Assembly (NCBI RefSeq): GCF_024181385.1 | Contig: NZ_CP051305.1 | Coordinates: forward strand, 868,001-932,000 | Direction of reading: 5' to 3' | Origin: Treponema sp. OMZ 798 | Lineage (GTDB): Bacteria > Spirochaetota > Spirochaetia > Treponematales > Treponemataceae | DNA: 64,000 nt | Part shown: positions 1-9,520 of the stretch, piece by piece | Layout of the letters: each line of letters begins with the position of its first letter | Position numbering within the stretch: position 1 is the stretch's first letter | Translations under genes and position numbers: made by a program | Notes under the pieces: generated by a model | What the model saw: the letters and a program-made list of their open reading frames with translations, nothing else | Database searches by the model: none | What the model was told of the DNA's origin: nothing

Positions 1-2478
1 GAACTTTTACAAAAAACTCTTTCAATGCAGACCCTTGATTCGGTTTTAAGCTCGCCTGAAACGGCTCAGTTACAGGGAACTATCCGTTCTTTTAGAGCTT
101 CTCCTATGCTGACCTCATGGTGGTTCAGTTCTGCATCTAATATTAGTTTAGACATAGCGGCCTACCCGGGCGATAACTTTTTGATTTTTGCTAAGTTGGG
201 CTTCCGTTCGGCCGGAACAAGACTTTTACCCTTGATACTTAGATTTAAGACCGACTTGTTTTCCGACTTAAAAGAACTTAAACAGCTTGAAGAAAACGGC
301 ATAAGCTTTTGGCAGTATGACTTGGGAGGCGGTCAAAGCATATATGCGGTAAACTACAAGGATTCGATAATACTTTCTACATCCAAGGATTTATTCTTTT
401 CGGCCCTGTCTAAAAAGAATGAAGACGAACACATTAAAACCTTGCGTAAATTTATCAAAGAAAAAAAAGGCGAGACTTTGAGCATATTGAGCGATGTAAA
501 TTATTTTACGAAAGATACTCCCAAAGATGATTCGATAAGTAATAATGTTGTGAGGGCTCTTAAATTTACTGAAGCGGCAAAGATAGATCTCAGTTTGGAT
601 TATAAGGACATAAGTCTTTCAGGTCTTTGCAAATGGGAAACCGAGTCTGAGGGCTTGAATACTATTCTCCAAAGACAGGCCTTTATTCCGGGAATATTGA
701 ACAGGCTTCCGAAATCTACCGATTATATAAGCTTGATAAATATGGGAGATGCCGATTTCTTATTTAAAAACGGAAAAGATATTTTGGGTGCCTCTGTATT
801 GCAATCCTATAATTCGGCGAATAAGGCATCTAAATTCGTTTTTAATAAGAGCATCGATGATTTGCTTTTTTCGTGGATGGGAGAGGAAATAGGTGTTTTT
901 GAAGTAAAGCAATCCGATGTTCCAATCTTTTTTGTTTCTTTAAAAGACGAAAAGCTATGCAGACAGGCCTTCGAATTAATCTATACCTCATTCTTTGTAA
1001 ACAGAAATATCTCGGCCCTTGTTGACGGTATAAGAATACCGCGTATAGAGTTTCCCGATATTTTAACGGCTCTTTTGAGGGCCTTTAATGCTGAGCTCCC
1101 TTCTCCTTTTTATGTTATTGAAGGAGGTTATCTATACCTTTCTCAAAGTGCGGAGGCTCTTGCGTCCATGCTGAATGACGTCAAAAGAGGAAATTTACTT
1201 GTAAAAACCGAAAACTGGAAAAACATAACAAGAGCTTTTTCTCCCGAAACTTCGGTCTTTGTTTATTATAATCTTGAAAATCAAATTCCCTTATTTTTAA
1301 GATCAAACGATATGATGCAATCGGTTTTGAAAGGCTTCGGCCGAGGGGTTGTTTCAATACGCTTTGAAAAAGAAAAGACCCTTAAATTTGAGGTTTATGC
1401 TCAAAAAACCGAAGCCCATTCCTTGGGAGAACTGCCTGCATTTCCATATGAAACTAATTCCAAATTGAATTCTTATCTGTATTGCGGAAAAGGGGAAAAC
1501 AATGTTCCCTTTGCTTATTGGACAAGCGGGCCTAACCTTTATGCCTTAAATTTGGCGGATAAACAATTAAAATCGATCAAGCTGGATGATAAGGCCTATT
1601 TAAACCTTGAGACTAAAAACGGTATTGTGAATGCAGTTTGGGCCGTATCTGCGCGAGGCAGCGTTTATAAGACCGATTATAATTTAAACGTGTCCTCCGG
1701 CTTCCCGATTTTAACCGGAGAAAAATTAAATTCTTCGCCATCGATAATACAGAATAAGATGGTTGTGCCTGTTGCCAATAAGCCCGTTCTTTTGTATGTG
1801 GAAAGTTCAGCTTCCTTTTATTATTCGGATGAGATGAATACGCGTTTAAGGGCTGCTCCTTCAGTGTATGGAAATTTTATTACGGCTATTCCCCGTTCTT
1901 TTGACAGTTATATGTATGTTTTTGATGATAAGGGAAAAATTGTTTCCGGTTATCCCAAGGTGCTTGACGGTATTTCGGCTGTTCAGCCTATTTTATATAA
2001 AAATAATACCTATGAAGCCGTCTTGACGGAGAAGGGCGTGTTCTCTCTTAAGCCTTCTGATATTATGCAGGGAAAAGCAGGGGAGGTTTATTCCATAGAT
2101 CTTAATACTTCTTGTAAGACTCAACCCGTTTATTCCGAAAACCTAAAAATGTTCTTTTTGATTACGGATAACGGCTTTTTGTATAAGATAGATACCGAGT
2201 GTAATATAATAGACAAAATTCCTTTAAAGCAAAAAAATGCAGCCGATTATCTTATAAGTTTAATCGATATTGATTCGGACGGCTATGATGATGTGCTTGT
2301 TTCGGGAGGCGGAAATTCAATCTATGCTTATAATTCTAACTTTTCGCCCTTAAACGGTTTTCCTGTTGCAGGAACAGGTATTCCATATCTTATCGATGTA
2401 GACGGAAATGGAAAGCCTGAATTGATAAGCTGCGGCATAGATAACCGCATCCATTCTTATACGGGAGTTTCAAAATGA
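1..2478 (+). CDS. Hypothetical protein with C-terminal propeller and FG-GAP-like repeats (5' partial)
   Basis: The frame is open from the first base; eight sense codons precede the first ATG at 25, so the true start is probably to the left of the window. I do not recognise the N-terminal half, which has no catalytic motif; its layout is loosely like large periplasmic DUF3352-type proteins. From about residue 480 onward it is built of short beta-strand units like a PQQ/WD-type propeller and ends with two Asp-rich FG-GAP-like loops (DIDSDGYDDVLVSG and DVDGNGKPELISCG) that usually bind calcium. It overlaps the following lipoprotein gene by 4 bases (ATGA), so the two are translationally coupled and probably act together in the periplasm or envelope. 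Function unknown. Confidence 0.75.
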   Translation, partial: ELLQKTLSMQTLDSVLSSPETAQLQGTIRSFRASPMLTSWWFSSASNISLDIAAYPGDNFLIFAKLGFRSAGTRLLPLILRFKTDLFSDLKELKQLEENGISFWQYDLGGGQSIYAVNYKDSIILSTSKDLFFSALSKKNEDEHIKTLRKFIKEKKGETLSILSDVNYFTKDTPKDDSISNNVVRALKFTEAAKIDLSLDYKDISLSGLCKWETESEGLNTILQRQAFIPGILNRLPKSTDYISLINMGDADFLFKNGKDILGASVLQSYNSANKASKFVFNKSIDDLLFSWMGEEIGVFEVKQSDVPIFFVSLKDEKLCRQAFELIYTSFFVNRNISALVDGIRIPRIEFPDILTALLRAFNAELPSPFYVIEGGYLYLSQSAEALASMLNDVKRGNLLVKTENWKNITRAFSPETSVFVYYNLENQIPLFLRSNDMMQSVLKGFGRGVVSIRFEKEKTLKFEVYAQKTEAHSLGELPAFPYETNSKLNSYLYCGKGENNVPFAYWTSGPNLYALNLADKQLKSIKLDDKAYLNLETKNGIVNAVWAVSARGSVYKTDYNLNVSSGFPILTGEKLNSSPSIIQNKMVVPVANKPVLLYVESSASFYYSDEMNTRLRAAPSVYGNFITAIPRSFDSYMYVFDDKGKIVSGYPKVLDGISAVQPILYKNNTYEAVLTEKGVFSLKPSDIMQGKAGEVYSIDLNTSCKTQPVYSENLKMFFLITDNGFLYKIDTECNIIDKIPLKQKNAADYLISLIDIDSDGYDDVLVSGGGNSIYAYNSNFSPLNGFPVAGTGIPYLIDVDGNGKPELISCGIDNRIHSYTGVSK

Positions 2479-3536
2479 AAAAATCTTTATTTTTAGTACT
2501 TCTTGCTTCTATACTTTTTGTTTCTTGTTCAACAATGCAAAAAGATTCTATTTATTCTACTACCTCATCGCAGGATAATATTCGAAATATAGAAAATATT
2601 GAGGTGAACATAGTCAGGCAGTACCGTGAAAATAATCAGGAAAAGATTTTACAGATAAAACAGGAGCTAAATACCCTCTTGGCGGTTCCTTCATCGGACA
2701 GGTCCTATCTTTCTCTTGTATATGCCCTTTATTCCGACTATTTTTTGCTTGTAAGAGACAGGTCTTCTGCTAAAAGAATGCTTAAAACCGCCGAAAGCTA
2801 TAATCCCCACGAAGAGTATGTGCATCTTGTCAAATCGCGTTTAACCGAAGGGCTTGAAGACAAGAGGGATTATCTGATTTCTATGATTAAATTAAATCCG
2901 AGGGCATACAGGCTTCAATCTGAGTTGGGCTTTGTATATTACCTTTTGGAAGATTATACCAGGGCCCTTGTTGCCTTTGATGCTTCCTTGGACTTTTTAC
3001 ATGAGGAGTACGGTCTTCTTTACGGTGAAAAGAGGGAGTATTGCCGCAAATTCTATAGGGTAGATTCCGATTTAAAAAATAGCACAGCACAGATTTTAAC
3101 CAAAACTAAGATAAGCCTAATAGACATGACAACCCTGACTCAGGATAATACCCATGCCCTCGATGCAATTACAGGCACGGCCTTTTGGAGGCCTGCAATG
3201 CTCGCAGACAGGCTAAAGGCAGCAGGCTGGTATGACGATTCGGTCAACCTTTCAAAGGGTACGGCAACAAGGAAGGATGCAGCTCTTTTTTTGTGGCATC
3301 TTCTTATAGGGAATGACAATGAGGCCCTCACTCAATACAGCCGCCAATATGTCTATAGCGGAAAGTCAAGCCCGATACAGGACGTCGCCATAGACGGAGT
3401 TTACTTTGATGCAATCATAGGTACCGTAGAAGAGGACATTATACCCCTGATCGACGGCCGCCTCTTTGCTCCCGACCGAGACGTTTCAGGTCTTGACTTT
3501 TACGAATGGCTCAAAAAAGCCGATGCTCTGAGGTAA
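2475..3536 (+). CDS. TPR lipoprotein with SLH-like C-terminus
   Basis: A lipoprotein of 353 residues: a hydrophobic signal (residues 4-17) is followed by a spirochaete-type lipobox ending at Cys18 (LFVSC). The central part has helix pairs of the tetratricopeptide type, for example around YRLQSELGFVYYLLEDY. The last 120 residues contain two stretches with the S-layer-homology pattern (DV....Y.AI, then DG..FAPD..VS), the second at SPIQDVAIDGVYFDAI. It starts inside the stop codon of the upstream gene. TPR lipoproteins are usually periplasmic scaffolds; a partner role for the upstream propeller protein is inference. Confidence 0.75.
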   Translation: MKKSLFLVLLASILFVSCSTMQKDSIYSTTSSQDNIRNIENIEVNIVRQYRENNQEKILQIKQELNTLLAVPSSDRSYLSLVYALYSDYFLLVRDRSSAKRMLKTAESYNPHEEYVHLVKSRLTEGLEDKRDYLISMIKLNPRAYRLQSELGFVYYLLEDYTRALVAFDASLDFLHEEYGLLYGEKREYCRKFYRVDSDLKNSTAQILTKTKISLIDMTTLTQDNTHALDAITGTAFWRPAMLADRLKAAGWYDDSVNLSKGTATRKDAALFLWHLLIGNDNEALTQYSRQYVYSGKSSPIQDVAIDGVYFDAIIGTVEEDIIPLIDGRLFAPDRDVSGLDFYEWLKKADALR

Positions 3537-3563
3537 AACTAAAAAGACGGCTTTCTTTACCTC
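3530..3563 (+). terminator. Possible weak terminator hairpin at the end of the lipoprotein gene
   Basis: An 8-bp perfect stem (GAGGTAAA with TTTACCTC, loop 18 bases) spans the lipoprotein stop codon. A second small stem ATTGTT/AACAAT followed by TTTT lies just after it at 3565-3583. Neither is GC-rich, so termination efficiency is uncertain. Confidence 0.35.
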
Positions 3564-3597
3564 TATTGTTAGAAACAATTTTACCGCAAAAGTATAT

Positions 3598-3612
3598 AAA
3601 ATACACAGTATA
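3598..3612. repeat. Left direct repeat flanking the RelB/RelE cassette
   Basis: AAAATACACAGTATA occurs here and again at 4238-4252, in the same orientation on the two sides of the toxin-antitoxin pair. Both copies are followed by a similar AA(T/C)GCAAAAAA stretch, so the similarity runs for roughly 25-30 bases with a small gap. Confidence 0.7.
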
Positions 3613-3644
3613 TGTAAATGCAAAAAAATTAAAAAAAGCGGCTC

Positions 3645-3674
3645 TTACAAAATTGGGGGTAAGTGTGGTATAAT
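3645..3674 (+). promoter_or_regulatory. Promoter of the RelB/RelE cassette
   Basis: TTACAA and TATAAT are separated by 18 bases, a good sigma70 arrangement. The message would begin near 3681 and a GGAGG ribosome site lies before the antitoxin ATG. Confidence 0.6.
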
Positions 3675-3724
3675 ATACAGACTGATCGGCATCAGGGCCG
3701 AAATATGGAATATGGAGGCTTGTT

Positions 3725-3955
3725 ATGTATACAATGACTATGACAAATAAAGTGTATCAAGCATTGGAACGGGCGGCGAAAATAACAGGAGCAGCTAAAG
3801 ATACCGTCTTGGAGAATGCCCTAAGCCGTTATCTTGCCGAATTGCAGGAAGATGCTGAAGATGCCGCTCGTGCCGAAAAAGCCTGGAATGACTTTGAGAA
3901 AAGCGGAGAAAAAACCTATACCATTGATGAAATGCGGTACGAGTTAGGTCTATGA
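3725..3955 (+). CDS. RelB/DUF6290-type antitoxin
   Basis: 76 residues. The N-terminal 45 residues have the short strand plus two helices of a ribbon-helix-helix DNA-binding domain; the acidic linker and the C-terminal segment ending TYTIDEMRYELGL match the toxin-binding tail seen in RelB-like antitoxins that pair with RelE toxins. A GGAGG site lies 8 bases before the ATG. The stop overlaps the toxin start by 4 bases (ATGA), the usual antitoxin-first order. It should bind its own promoter with the toxin; an operator is not obvious. Confidence 0.8.
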   Translation: MYTMTMTNKVYQALERAAKITGAAKDTVLENALSRYLAELQEDAEDAARAEKAWNDFEKSGEKTYTIDEMRYELGL

Positions 3956-4212
3956 AAGTCATCTTGACCGAAACATTTAAAAAACAATTAAAAAAACTGG
4001 ACACTGTAATCTCAAAGCGTGTTTTGGATTATCTTGAACAAATTGAGCTTCTTGATAATCCGCGTTCCCGAGGAAAAGCTCTTACTTCAAATCTTTCAGG
4101 GTTATGGCGGTATCGTGTCGGCGACTACATCATTTTATGCCGCATTCATGATGATAAGCTGATTATTACCGCCATCGAAATTGGACACCGCTCAACGGTG
4201 TATAAATTATGA
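3952..4212 (+). CDS. RelE/ParE family toxin
   Basis: 86 residues, the usual RelE length. Signature features of the family are present: the N-terminal Lys-rich helix (FKKQLKKLD), LSGLWRYRVGDYIILC in the central strands, and the C-terminal IGHRSTVYKL. RelE toxins cut mRNA in the ribosome A site; the basic and aromatic residues in the C-terminal half fit that, but some members of the fold poison gyrase instead. It is translationally coupled to the antitoxin. The cassette as a whole sits between 15-bp direct repeats. Confidence 0.85.
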   Translation: MKVILTETFKKQLKKLDTVISKRVLDYLEQIELLDNPRSRGKALTSNLSGLWRYRVGDYIILCRIHDDKLIITAIEIGHRSTVYKL

Positions 4213-4237
4213 TTGATAATGAATAATTATCAATTAA

Positions 4238-4252
4238 AAAATACACAGTATA
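4238..4252. repeat. Right direct repeat flanking the RelB/RelE cassette
   Basis: Second copy of AAAATACACAGTATA (first at 3598-3612), just after the toxin stop codon and before the tRNA-Arg promoter. Confidence 0.7.
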
Positions 4253-4287
4253 AACGCAAAAAATATAATTATTTTTAAATTGCCGTA

Positions 4288-4316
4288 TTGAACTTTTAGG
4301 GCCTTTTGTGTATAAT
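4288..4316 (+). promoter_or_regulatory. Promoter of tRNA-Arg
   Basis: TTGAAC, 17-base spacer, then a perfect TATAAT; transcription would start about six bases before the mature tRNA 5' end. Confidence 0.75.
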
Positions 4317-4328
4317 CCTCGTTATCTT

Positions 4329-4399
4329 GATCCGTTAGCTCAGTTGGATAGAGCGGCTGCCTCCTAAGCAGCAGGTCGGACGTTCGAATCGTCTACGGG

Positions 4400-4402
<3 letters not shown>
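4329..4402 (+). tRNA. tRNA-Arg (anticodon CCT)
   Basis: A 74-base cloverleaf can be folded by eye: acceptor GATCCGT/ACGGGTC (one T-G pair), D-arm GCTC/GAGC, anticodon stem GCTGC/GCAGC with loop CTCCTAA giving anticodon CCT (reads AGG), five-base variable region, and T-arm with TTCGAAT loop. CCA is not encoded. The last three bases (TCA) are at the same time the complement of the TGA stop of the convergent cytidine deaminase gene. Confidence 0.93.
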
Positions 4403-4826
<424 letters not shown>

Positions 4827-4833
4827 GTTTTCC

Positions 4834-5958
4834 ATGTTATTTAAAGGAAAAAATAAATTTATTTTTATCGGTGTAATAATTCTTCTTGTTATATATATCT
4901 TTGCAGCTGCTGTTCCCATGAGGGAAGATGTTTATCTGATGCCTTTGTGGTCTTCACCCATACCGCAAGTTCAAAACGGACAAATTTATTCCGGAGAGGC
5001 TGGTGCGTCCGCTGAGGAGCTTAAACAAAGGTTTACCGGAAAAGAGCCCATTGCTTTTTCTTTGGGTAATTTATTCGGGTATTTTACGGAAGGCGGAGAA
5101 ATTTTGAGGGCTGAAACTGCTGAAGAAAGATTCAGTTCTTCTTTTTATGCTTGGACAAAATATCCTCAAAAGCCTCTTTTTACGGATATTTATAAGCCTG
5201 AAGAATTCGATTTAGAAAAACCTTTTTTACGTATCGACAAGCCCGGCTATGTTTACCTCGATAAGGATAGAATTTTTTTGTTTGAACCTGAAGGTTCTTC
5301 CCTTTCCCGATATGACAATACCGGTAAAAAATTGTGGCACTATACTCATACCTTTCCTATAACCGCTTTTCAGTCCTCCAAGGCCGGCTGTGTGATAGGT
5401 CATTCAGACGGGCTCTTAGTATGTCTTGATTCCGATGGGAATACTCTTTTTAGTTTTTATCCCGGGGGCAGTACCTATCAGGCAATAATGGGGGCTGCAA
5501 TTTCGGAAGATGGAAAACAGGTGCTTTGCTTATGCGGGCTTGATAAGCAAAGAGTTGTTCTTATAAATATTTCGGGCCGGCAGCATAAAATAGTCTATCA
5601 CTCATATTTTGAAAAAGATTTAAGAAGGCAGGCCTTTGCTTCGTTTGATGAATCAGGGCATTTTGCAGTTTTTGAATCTGCAGACGGTATAGGAATTATA
5701 GACTGTAAAAACTTAACTCTTTCTCTTATCAAGGAAGAAGGTTTTATTGCAGGTTTGGGCTTTCAAAATAAAAATGCCTTACTTACAGTGCTTCTGCAAA
5801 AAGATGATGAATGTTCTATTTTGTTGATAGATCCTCCAAATTTGATGATGGGAAAAACCAAATTTAAGTCTCGAAATACCTTTTTAATTCAAAAAGAAAA
5901 TAAAATTTACATAGGTACCGACGATAAGATTACTGCATTGGATATACGGGGGCTTTAA
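4834..5958 (+). CDS. Membrane-anchored propeller-like protein
   Basis: 374 residues from the preferred ATG. One N-terminal membrane segment (about residues 8-27) anchors a large extracytoplasmic part rich in short strands of the form DxDGxxLFSF and YDNTGKKLWHY, typical of PQQ/WD-like propeller blades. No catalytic motif and no family I can name. It is followed without a gap by the degenerate LytM protein gene, and the two presumably work together in the periplasm. The start is chosen from promoter geometry: an ATG nine bases upstream overlaps the -10 element. Confidence 0.7.
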   Translation: MLFKGKNKFIFIGVIILLVIYIFAAAVPMREDVYLMPLWSSPIPQVQNGQIYSGEAGASAEELKQRFTGKEPIAFSLGNLFGYFTEGGEILRAETAEERFSSSFYAWTKYPQKPLFTDIYKPEEFDLEKPFLRIDKPGYVYLDKDRIFLFEPEGSSLSRYDNTGKKLWHYTHTFPITAFQSSKAGCVIGHSDGLLVCLDSDGNTLFSFYPGGSTYQAIMGAAISEDGKQVLCLCGLDKQRVVLINISGRQHKIVYHSYFEKDLRRQAFASFDESGHFAVFESADGIGIIDCKNLTLSLIKEEGFIAGLGFQNKNALLTVLLQKDDECSILLIDPPNLMMGKTKFKSRNTFLIQKENKIYIGTDDKITALDIRGL

Positions 5959-6822
5959 ATGAAAAAAAATATTTATATCTTTTTATTTTTTATGACTTTT
6001 TTATACTCTTATTCTTTTGAATGGCCTGTAGAAAATCCTTCTCTTTTGCGTTTGTTTGCTCAAAGAGATGAGTCTTCGGCTTCCGTTTCCCGTTCCTTGG
6101 TGTTTAAAGAGGTTGAGACGGTTAGAGCTTCGGGTTACGGTAAACACGTGATAAGTATCGAGGATAAAAACAGCGCTCGCTTTTTTCCAAGCACCTTGGG
6201 AAATGCTATGATTTTTATAGATGATGAGGGACTGCAAAGTGTGTACGGCAATCTTTCTGAGACGGATATTTTTGTTTCCAGGAAAGAAACCGAGGCCGGT
6301 TCTATTTTGGGATATGCCGGAAAATCGGCATGGACAGAGGAAAAGAGTTTAATTTTTCAGGTTGCAGATACACGCAATAATGTTTTAATCAATCCTCTTT
6401 TATTTATGCCTGCCGTTGAAGAAAAAACGGAGCCCCAAATTCAAAATACCGTTTTGATAAACGGAGATAAGCAGATAATTAATTTGGAAACGTCAAAAAA
6501 AATAAGGCAGGGCGCCTATGATCTTTATTCTTCAATCTTTGATTCAGCCGAAAAAGGAGGACCGCCTCTCGCACCTTTTAGGATTATGGTTTCAATTAAT
6601 GGAATGAATATAGCTGACCTTCCCTTTGAGGTCTTGAGTTCTGACGGTAAGGATCTTTACTTGCAAAATAAAAAGGCCTCTCTTTCCCTTTTGTATCAAA
6701 AAGAGGGCACAATGCATTTGGGAAAGATAAATTTACCGGCAGGAAAAATTGAGCTTATAATTACCGCCCTCGATAAAAGCGGAAATCAAAAACGGGCTTC
6801 TTTTGTTTTTCAAGTAGAGTAG
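5959..6822 (+). CDS. Secreted M23/LytM-like protein lacking catalytic residues
   Basis: 287 residues with a cleavable-looking signal peptide (about residues 1-20). Residues 55-150 have the layout of an M23 (LytM) domain: GNAMIFIDDEGLQSVYGNL aligns with the usual GN.V.IDHG.GY.S.YGHL, and LIFQV takes the place of the HxH strand. The zinc-binding histidines are therefore missing, so it is probably a pseudo-endopeptidase that binds or activates a partner, as EnvC/NlpD-type proteins do. The C-terminal half is an unidentified beta-rich domain. It begins at the base after the stop codon of the upstream propeller protein gene. Confidence 0.75.
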   Translation: MKKNIYIFLFFMTFLYSYSFEWPVENPSLLRLFAQRDESSASVSRSLVFKEVETVRASGYGKHVISIEDKNSARFFPSTLGNAMIFIDDEGLQSVYGNLSETDIFVSRKETEAGSILGYAGKSAWTEEKSLIFQVADTRNNVLINPLLFMPAVEEKTEPQIQNTVLINGDKQIINLETSKKIRQGAYDLYSSIFDSAEKGGPPLAPFRIMVSINGMNIADLPFEVLSSDGKDLYLQNKKASLSLLYQKEGTMHLGKINLPAGKIELIITALDKSGNQKRASFVFQVE

Positions 6823-6858
6823 ATTTTTAAAATGAGCTTATTTTAAAATCCGCTAGTT

Positions 6859-7611
6859 TTAAAATGCCTCTATTCTTTCTATTTCCTTTTTTATATCGAC
6901 GTCCCAATATTCCAAGCAAATAGGAAAATTTAGTCCGTATTTTTCTAATAAGGTATTAAGCTTATTAAAGTCTTCTTTTGAGACGGGATTGTGAAGATCG
7001 CTTTTCTCGTCATTGGAATGAAGATGCATGTAGGCTATGTGTTTTTGATTATTGGAAAACCAGCTTTCGATTTTTTCGCCTGAGACCAAGGCATGCCCCC
7101 AATCAAGGTTTAATTTTACCTGAGGCATGGCAACGGCTTCTATCAGTTTTGCACTGAGGCGGCTGTCCTTTTCGCAGACGTTTTCTAAAACAACGCAGCC
7201 TTTAAAACCCGAATTTTCTACGGCCTCATTAAAAAATTCCGCATTGCTTTTTAAAAACAAATCGAATTTAAAGTCTTCTTTAAACCAAGGCATGATATGT
7301 GTGTGAAAAATTAAAAAATCGAGGTTTAAAAGTTTTGCAAAAAACAAATCCCTCTTGTACATTTTTCTGCTGTAAGCGGCTATGTCGCGGTTAAAAGAGG
7401 CTATGTTTAAATCGATAAAGCTGCCGTGCATGGATTTTATTCCTTTTAAAGCGGGCAGCTTTTTTTCGTATTCGTTTAAAAGAGAGTATATTTCCGAGTC
7501 GGTTAAACAGGGTTCCGTAAAATCTTGAAGCTCGACTCCCAGATTAAGGTCATTAAAAAGATTAAGATCAAAGTCGGCACTTGTCCTAACGGCCTTAATC
7601 AGCTTTTTCAT
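6859..7611 (-). CDS. Sugar phosphate isomerase/epimerase-like TIM-barrel protein
   Basis: 250 residues of the xylose-isomerase-like TIM barrel family (AP_endonuc_2 type). Metal-ligand positions are recognisable: VVLENVCE, the KLNLDWGHAL strand (Asp and His), YMHLHSND, and CLEYWD near the end. Members act on sugars, inositols or AP sites; the substrate cannot be read from sequence. It lies six bases after pheT in the same direction and is likely cotranscribed, though there is no functional link. Confidence 0.8.
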   Translation of the reverse strand: MKKLIKAVRTSADFDLNLFNDLNLGVELQDFTEPCLTDSEIYSLLNEYEKKLPALKGIKSMHGSFIDLNIASFNRDIAAYSRKMYKRDLFFAKLLNLDFLIFHTHIMPWFKEDFKFDLFLKSNAEFFNEAVENSGFKGCVVLENVCEKDSRLSAKLIEAVAMPQVKLNLDWGHALVSGEKIESWFSNNQKHIAYMHLHSNDEKSDLHNPVSKEDFNKLNTLLEKYGLNFPICLEYWDVDIKKEIERIEAF

Positions 7612-7617
7612 GAGAGT

Positions 7618-9372
7618 TTAGTTTTGAGTTTCCAAAATCTTTTCTATATTTAATTCGCCTGCAAAGCAGGGAATGTTTATGTCCCAGTTTTCCAAGACTT
7701 GAGGATGAACCTCCCCGAATATTCCTATTTGTTCTCCCTTATAAAGAAGGCCTGCCTGCCTGCCCGAAATAAAGCGCGGGTCATCGGTTTCGCAAACCTT
7801 GTATTCTATTCCGAGGTAGTATAAGAGGTTAGCCGCCTCGCTTGCTGCCGTGTTAAAATTGGCGTTTTGCTCTGCCGTCAAAAAGCCTAAACTTTGGGCT
7901 GTACCTGTGCCTGTGGAGTGGGTATCGTCAAAAAAGGCAATTTTTCCCGTCTCAAAGATTTTATGAGGGTAGACCGCATTTGCCGAGCCCATCTCGGCGT
8001 TTAAAAGAGAGGGGAGAATAGAGGGGCGCACAAATTGATAGTTTTCGGACATGGGGTTTGAAATCTCGATGACCGAAGATTCGTCTATGCACATTCTTTC
8101 GATATAGTCCTTTTTTGATCCCAGGTAGTTAAAAATCATTTCCTGATAGCCCATGCCTGTCATAAGGCCCTTTATTTTTCGGCTTAGCATGGTTGCAGGC
8201 AAAAGTCTTCCGATTGTAAATTCGTTGGGTGTTTCGGGAGTAAAGAAGTTAACCGTTTTACCCATCATCACGTCTTCGATTATGTCTACTTCATGTAAAA
8301 AGTCGTTCCTGTATGGAGAGGGTTTCAGCCTAATTTTATTGCCCGAAATTTCGGTTTCCGAGTCCATCCGCTTTAGGGCCTCGGCAATTTCTTCTGCCGT
8401 AAAGGAGGAACCTAAGAGTTTATTGACGGCTTCCACCGTAGTTTCCGCATTTTCTTGAAAATAAAATGGGGTTGTGACGGTTTTTCCGTATCCCGTTTCG
8501 TAAGGATGTTCTATTTTTACCGGAAGAATTGTGTATCCGCAGTCGGCAAAGTCGCAGGCGACTATATTTGCAGAAAGCAGGATGCTTGTCATGTCCGTAC
8601 CTGTAAATTCTACAAAAAGATCGGCATCGCCTGCCTGGACGGCTCCTATCCTTGCACTGTTTATAACAGGCGGCATCGAAAGGACTTCTCCGTTTGCATC
8701 TTTTAAAAGGGGAAAGAGCTTTTTGTCTTCAAGCAAGGGAGCATACTCGATTCCCTTGGGATGTTCCTTTAGGATTTTTCGGCACGAAAGGGGCTTTTCC
8801 ATGTCGAGCGGAGTGAACTCTTGTTTATCGGGATCTACAGCCGTATATTCTATCGGCCATTTTATAAGCTTTGAGCGATAAACTCCCATCGAAACGGTCT
8901 TTCGTTTTCTTCCGAAGTTGCGGCAAAGTTTTTCCTGTGTTTGAATTATGTCTGCAAGCATTAGCTCATCTATCGGCTTACCCGAAATTACAAAGCCCGC
9001 CGCAAAGGGACGGATTTCTTTAAGTTCGGGCGAAACCTTAACTACACGTTCGGCGGAGCTTTGAGTTTTTTCCTTTGACGAAAGAAAACTCTGATAGTTT
9101 TTTGTATTTGATTCGCCACCTGCATGAATGCGTAAAAGCCTTGTAAGGCCCGCAGTAGACCAAAGGTCGGGTCGGTTTGTGTCGTTTAATTCTATCTTAA
9201 TAATCCTTTCCTTTTCGGGAAGCGAGGTATCGGGTTTTTCGTCAAGTTCTGCCTTGGCTGACGTTAAAATCTCTTCAAGTTTATCGTAATCGTGCTTTGC
9301 TTCGGGCTCTGTCCCTAGCTTTGCTCCCAGCATCTTAAAAAAAAGGCTTTCATTTACTTCAATCTTAGGCAT
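7618..9372 (-). CDS. pheT: Phenylalanine--tRNA ligase beta subunit (archaeal-type)
   Basis: 584 residues. It lacks the long N-terminal tRNA-binding extension and the C-terminal anticodon domain of the 800-residue bacterial PheT, so it is the short archaeal/eukaryote-like form that spirochaetes are known to carry. In order: an N-terminal segment (MPKIEVNESLFFKMLG), the B3/B4 editing domain (about 100-270), the B5 domain (about 295-370) and the catalytic-like core. No pheS is in the window; with alpha subunits supplied from elsewhere it forms the heterotetramer that charges tRNA-Phe. Confidence 0.92.
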   Translation of the reverse strand: MPKIEVNESLFFKMLGAKLGTEPEAKHDYDKLEEILTSAKAELDEKPDTSLPEKERIIKIELNDTNRPDLWSTAGLTRLLRIHAGGESNTKNYQSFLSSKEKTQSSAERVVKVSPELKEIRPFAAGFVISGKPIDELMLADIIQTQEKLCRNFGRKRKTVSMGVYRSKLIKWPIEYTAVDPDKQEFTPLDMEKPLSCRKILKEHPKGIEYAPLLEDKKLFPLLKDANGEVLSMPPVINSARIGAVQAGDADLFVEFTGTDMTSILLSANIVACDFADCGYTILPVKIEHPYETGYGKTVTTPFYFQENAETTVEAVNKLLGSSFTAEEIAEALKRMDSETEISGNKIRLKPSPYRNDFLHEVDIIEDVMMGKTVNFFTPETPNEFTIGRLLPATMLSRKIKGLMTGMGYQEMIFNYLGSKKDYIERMCIDESSVIEISNPMSENYQFVRPSILPSLLNAEMGSANAVYPHKIFETGKIAFFDDTHSTGTGTAQSLGFLTAEQNANFNTAASEAANLLYYLGIEYKVCETDDPRFISGRQAGLLYKGEQIGIFGEVHPQVLENWDINIPCFAGELNIEKILETQN

Positions 9373-9520
9373 TCTATCCTCCGCAGCTAAAAAAACTGGG
9401 AAGAATTATATCATAAATTGCGCCTTTGTGCTATAAGTGTAGAACAAAAACTTAAACAGAAGATGAAGGATTGGCAAAACTGCTTATTTGACAATAATAC
9501 GAGTATCGGAGGCTATTTTA

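Noticed and set aside
8153..8881. Plus-strand reading frames of 80-116 codons inside pheT
   Set aside because: Antisense to a well-conserved gene, without SD sites or family resemblance.
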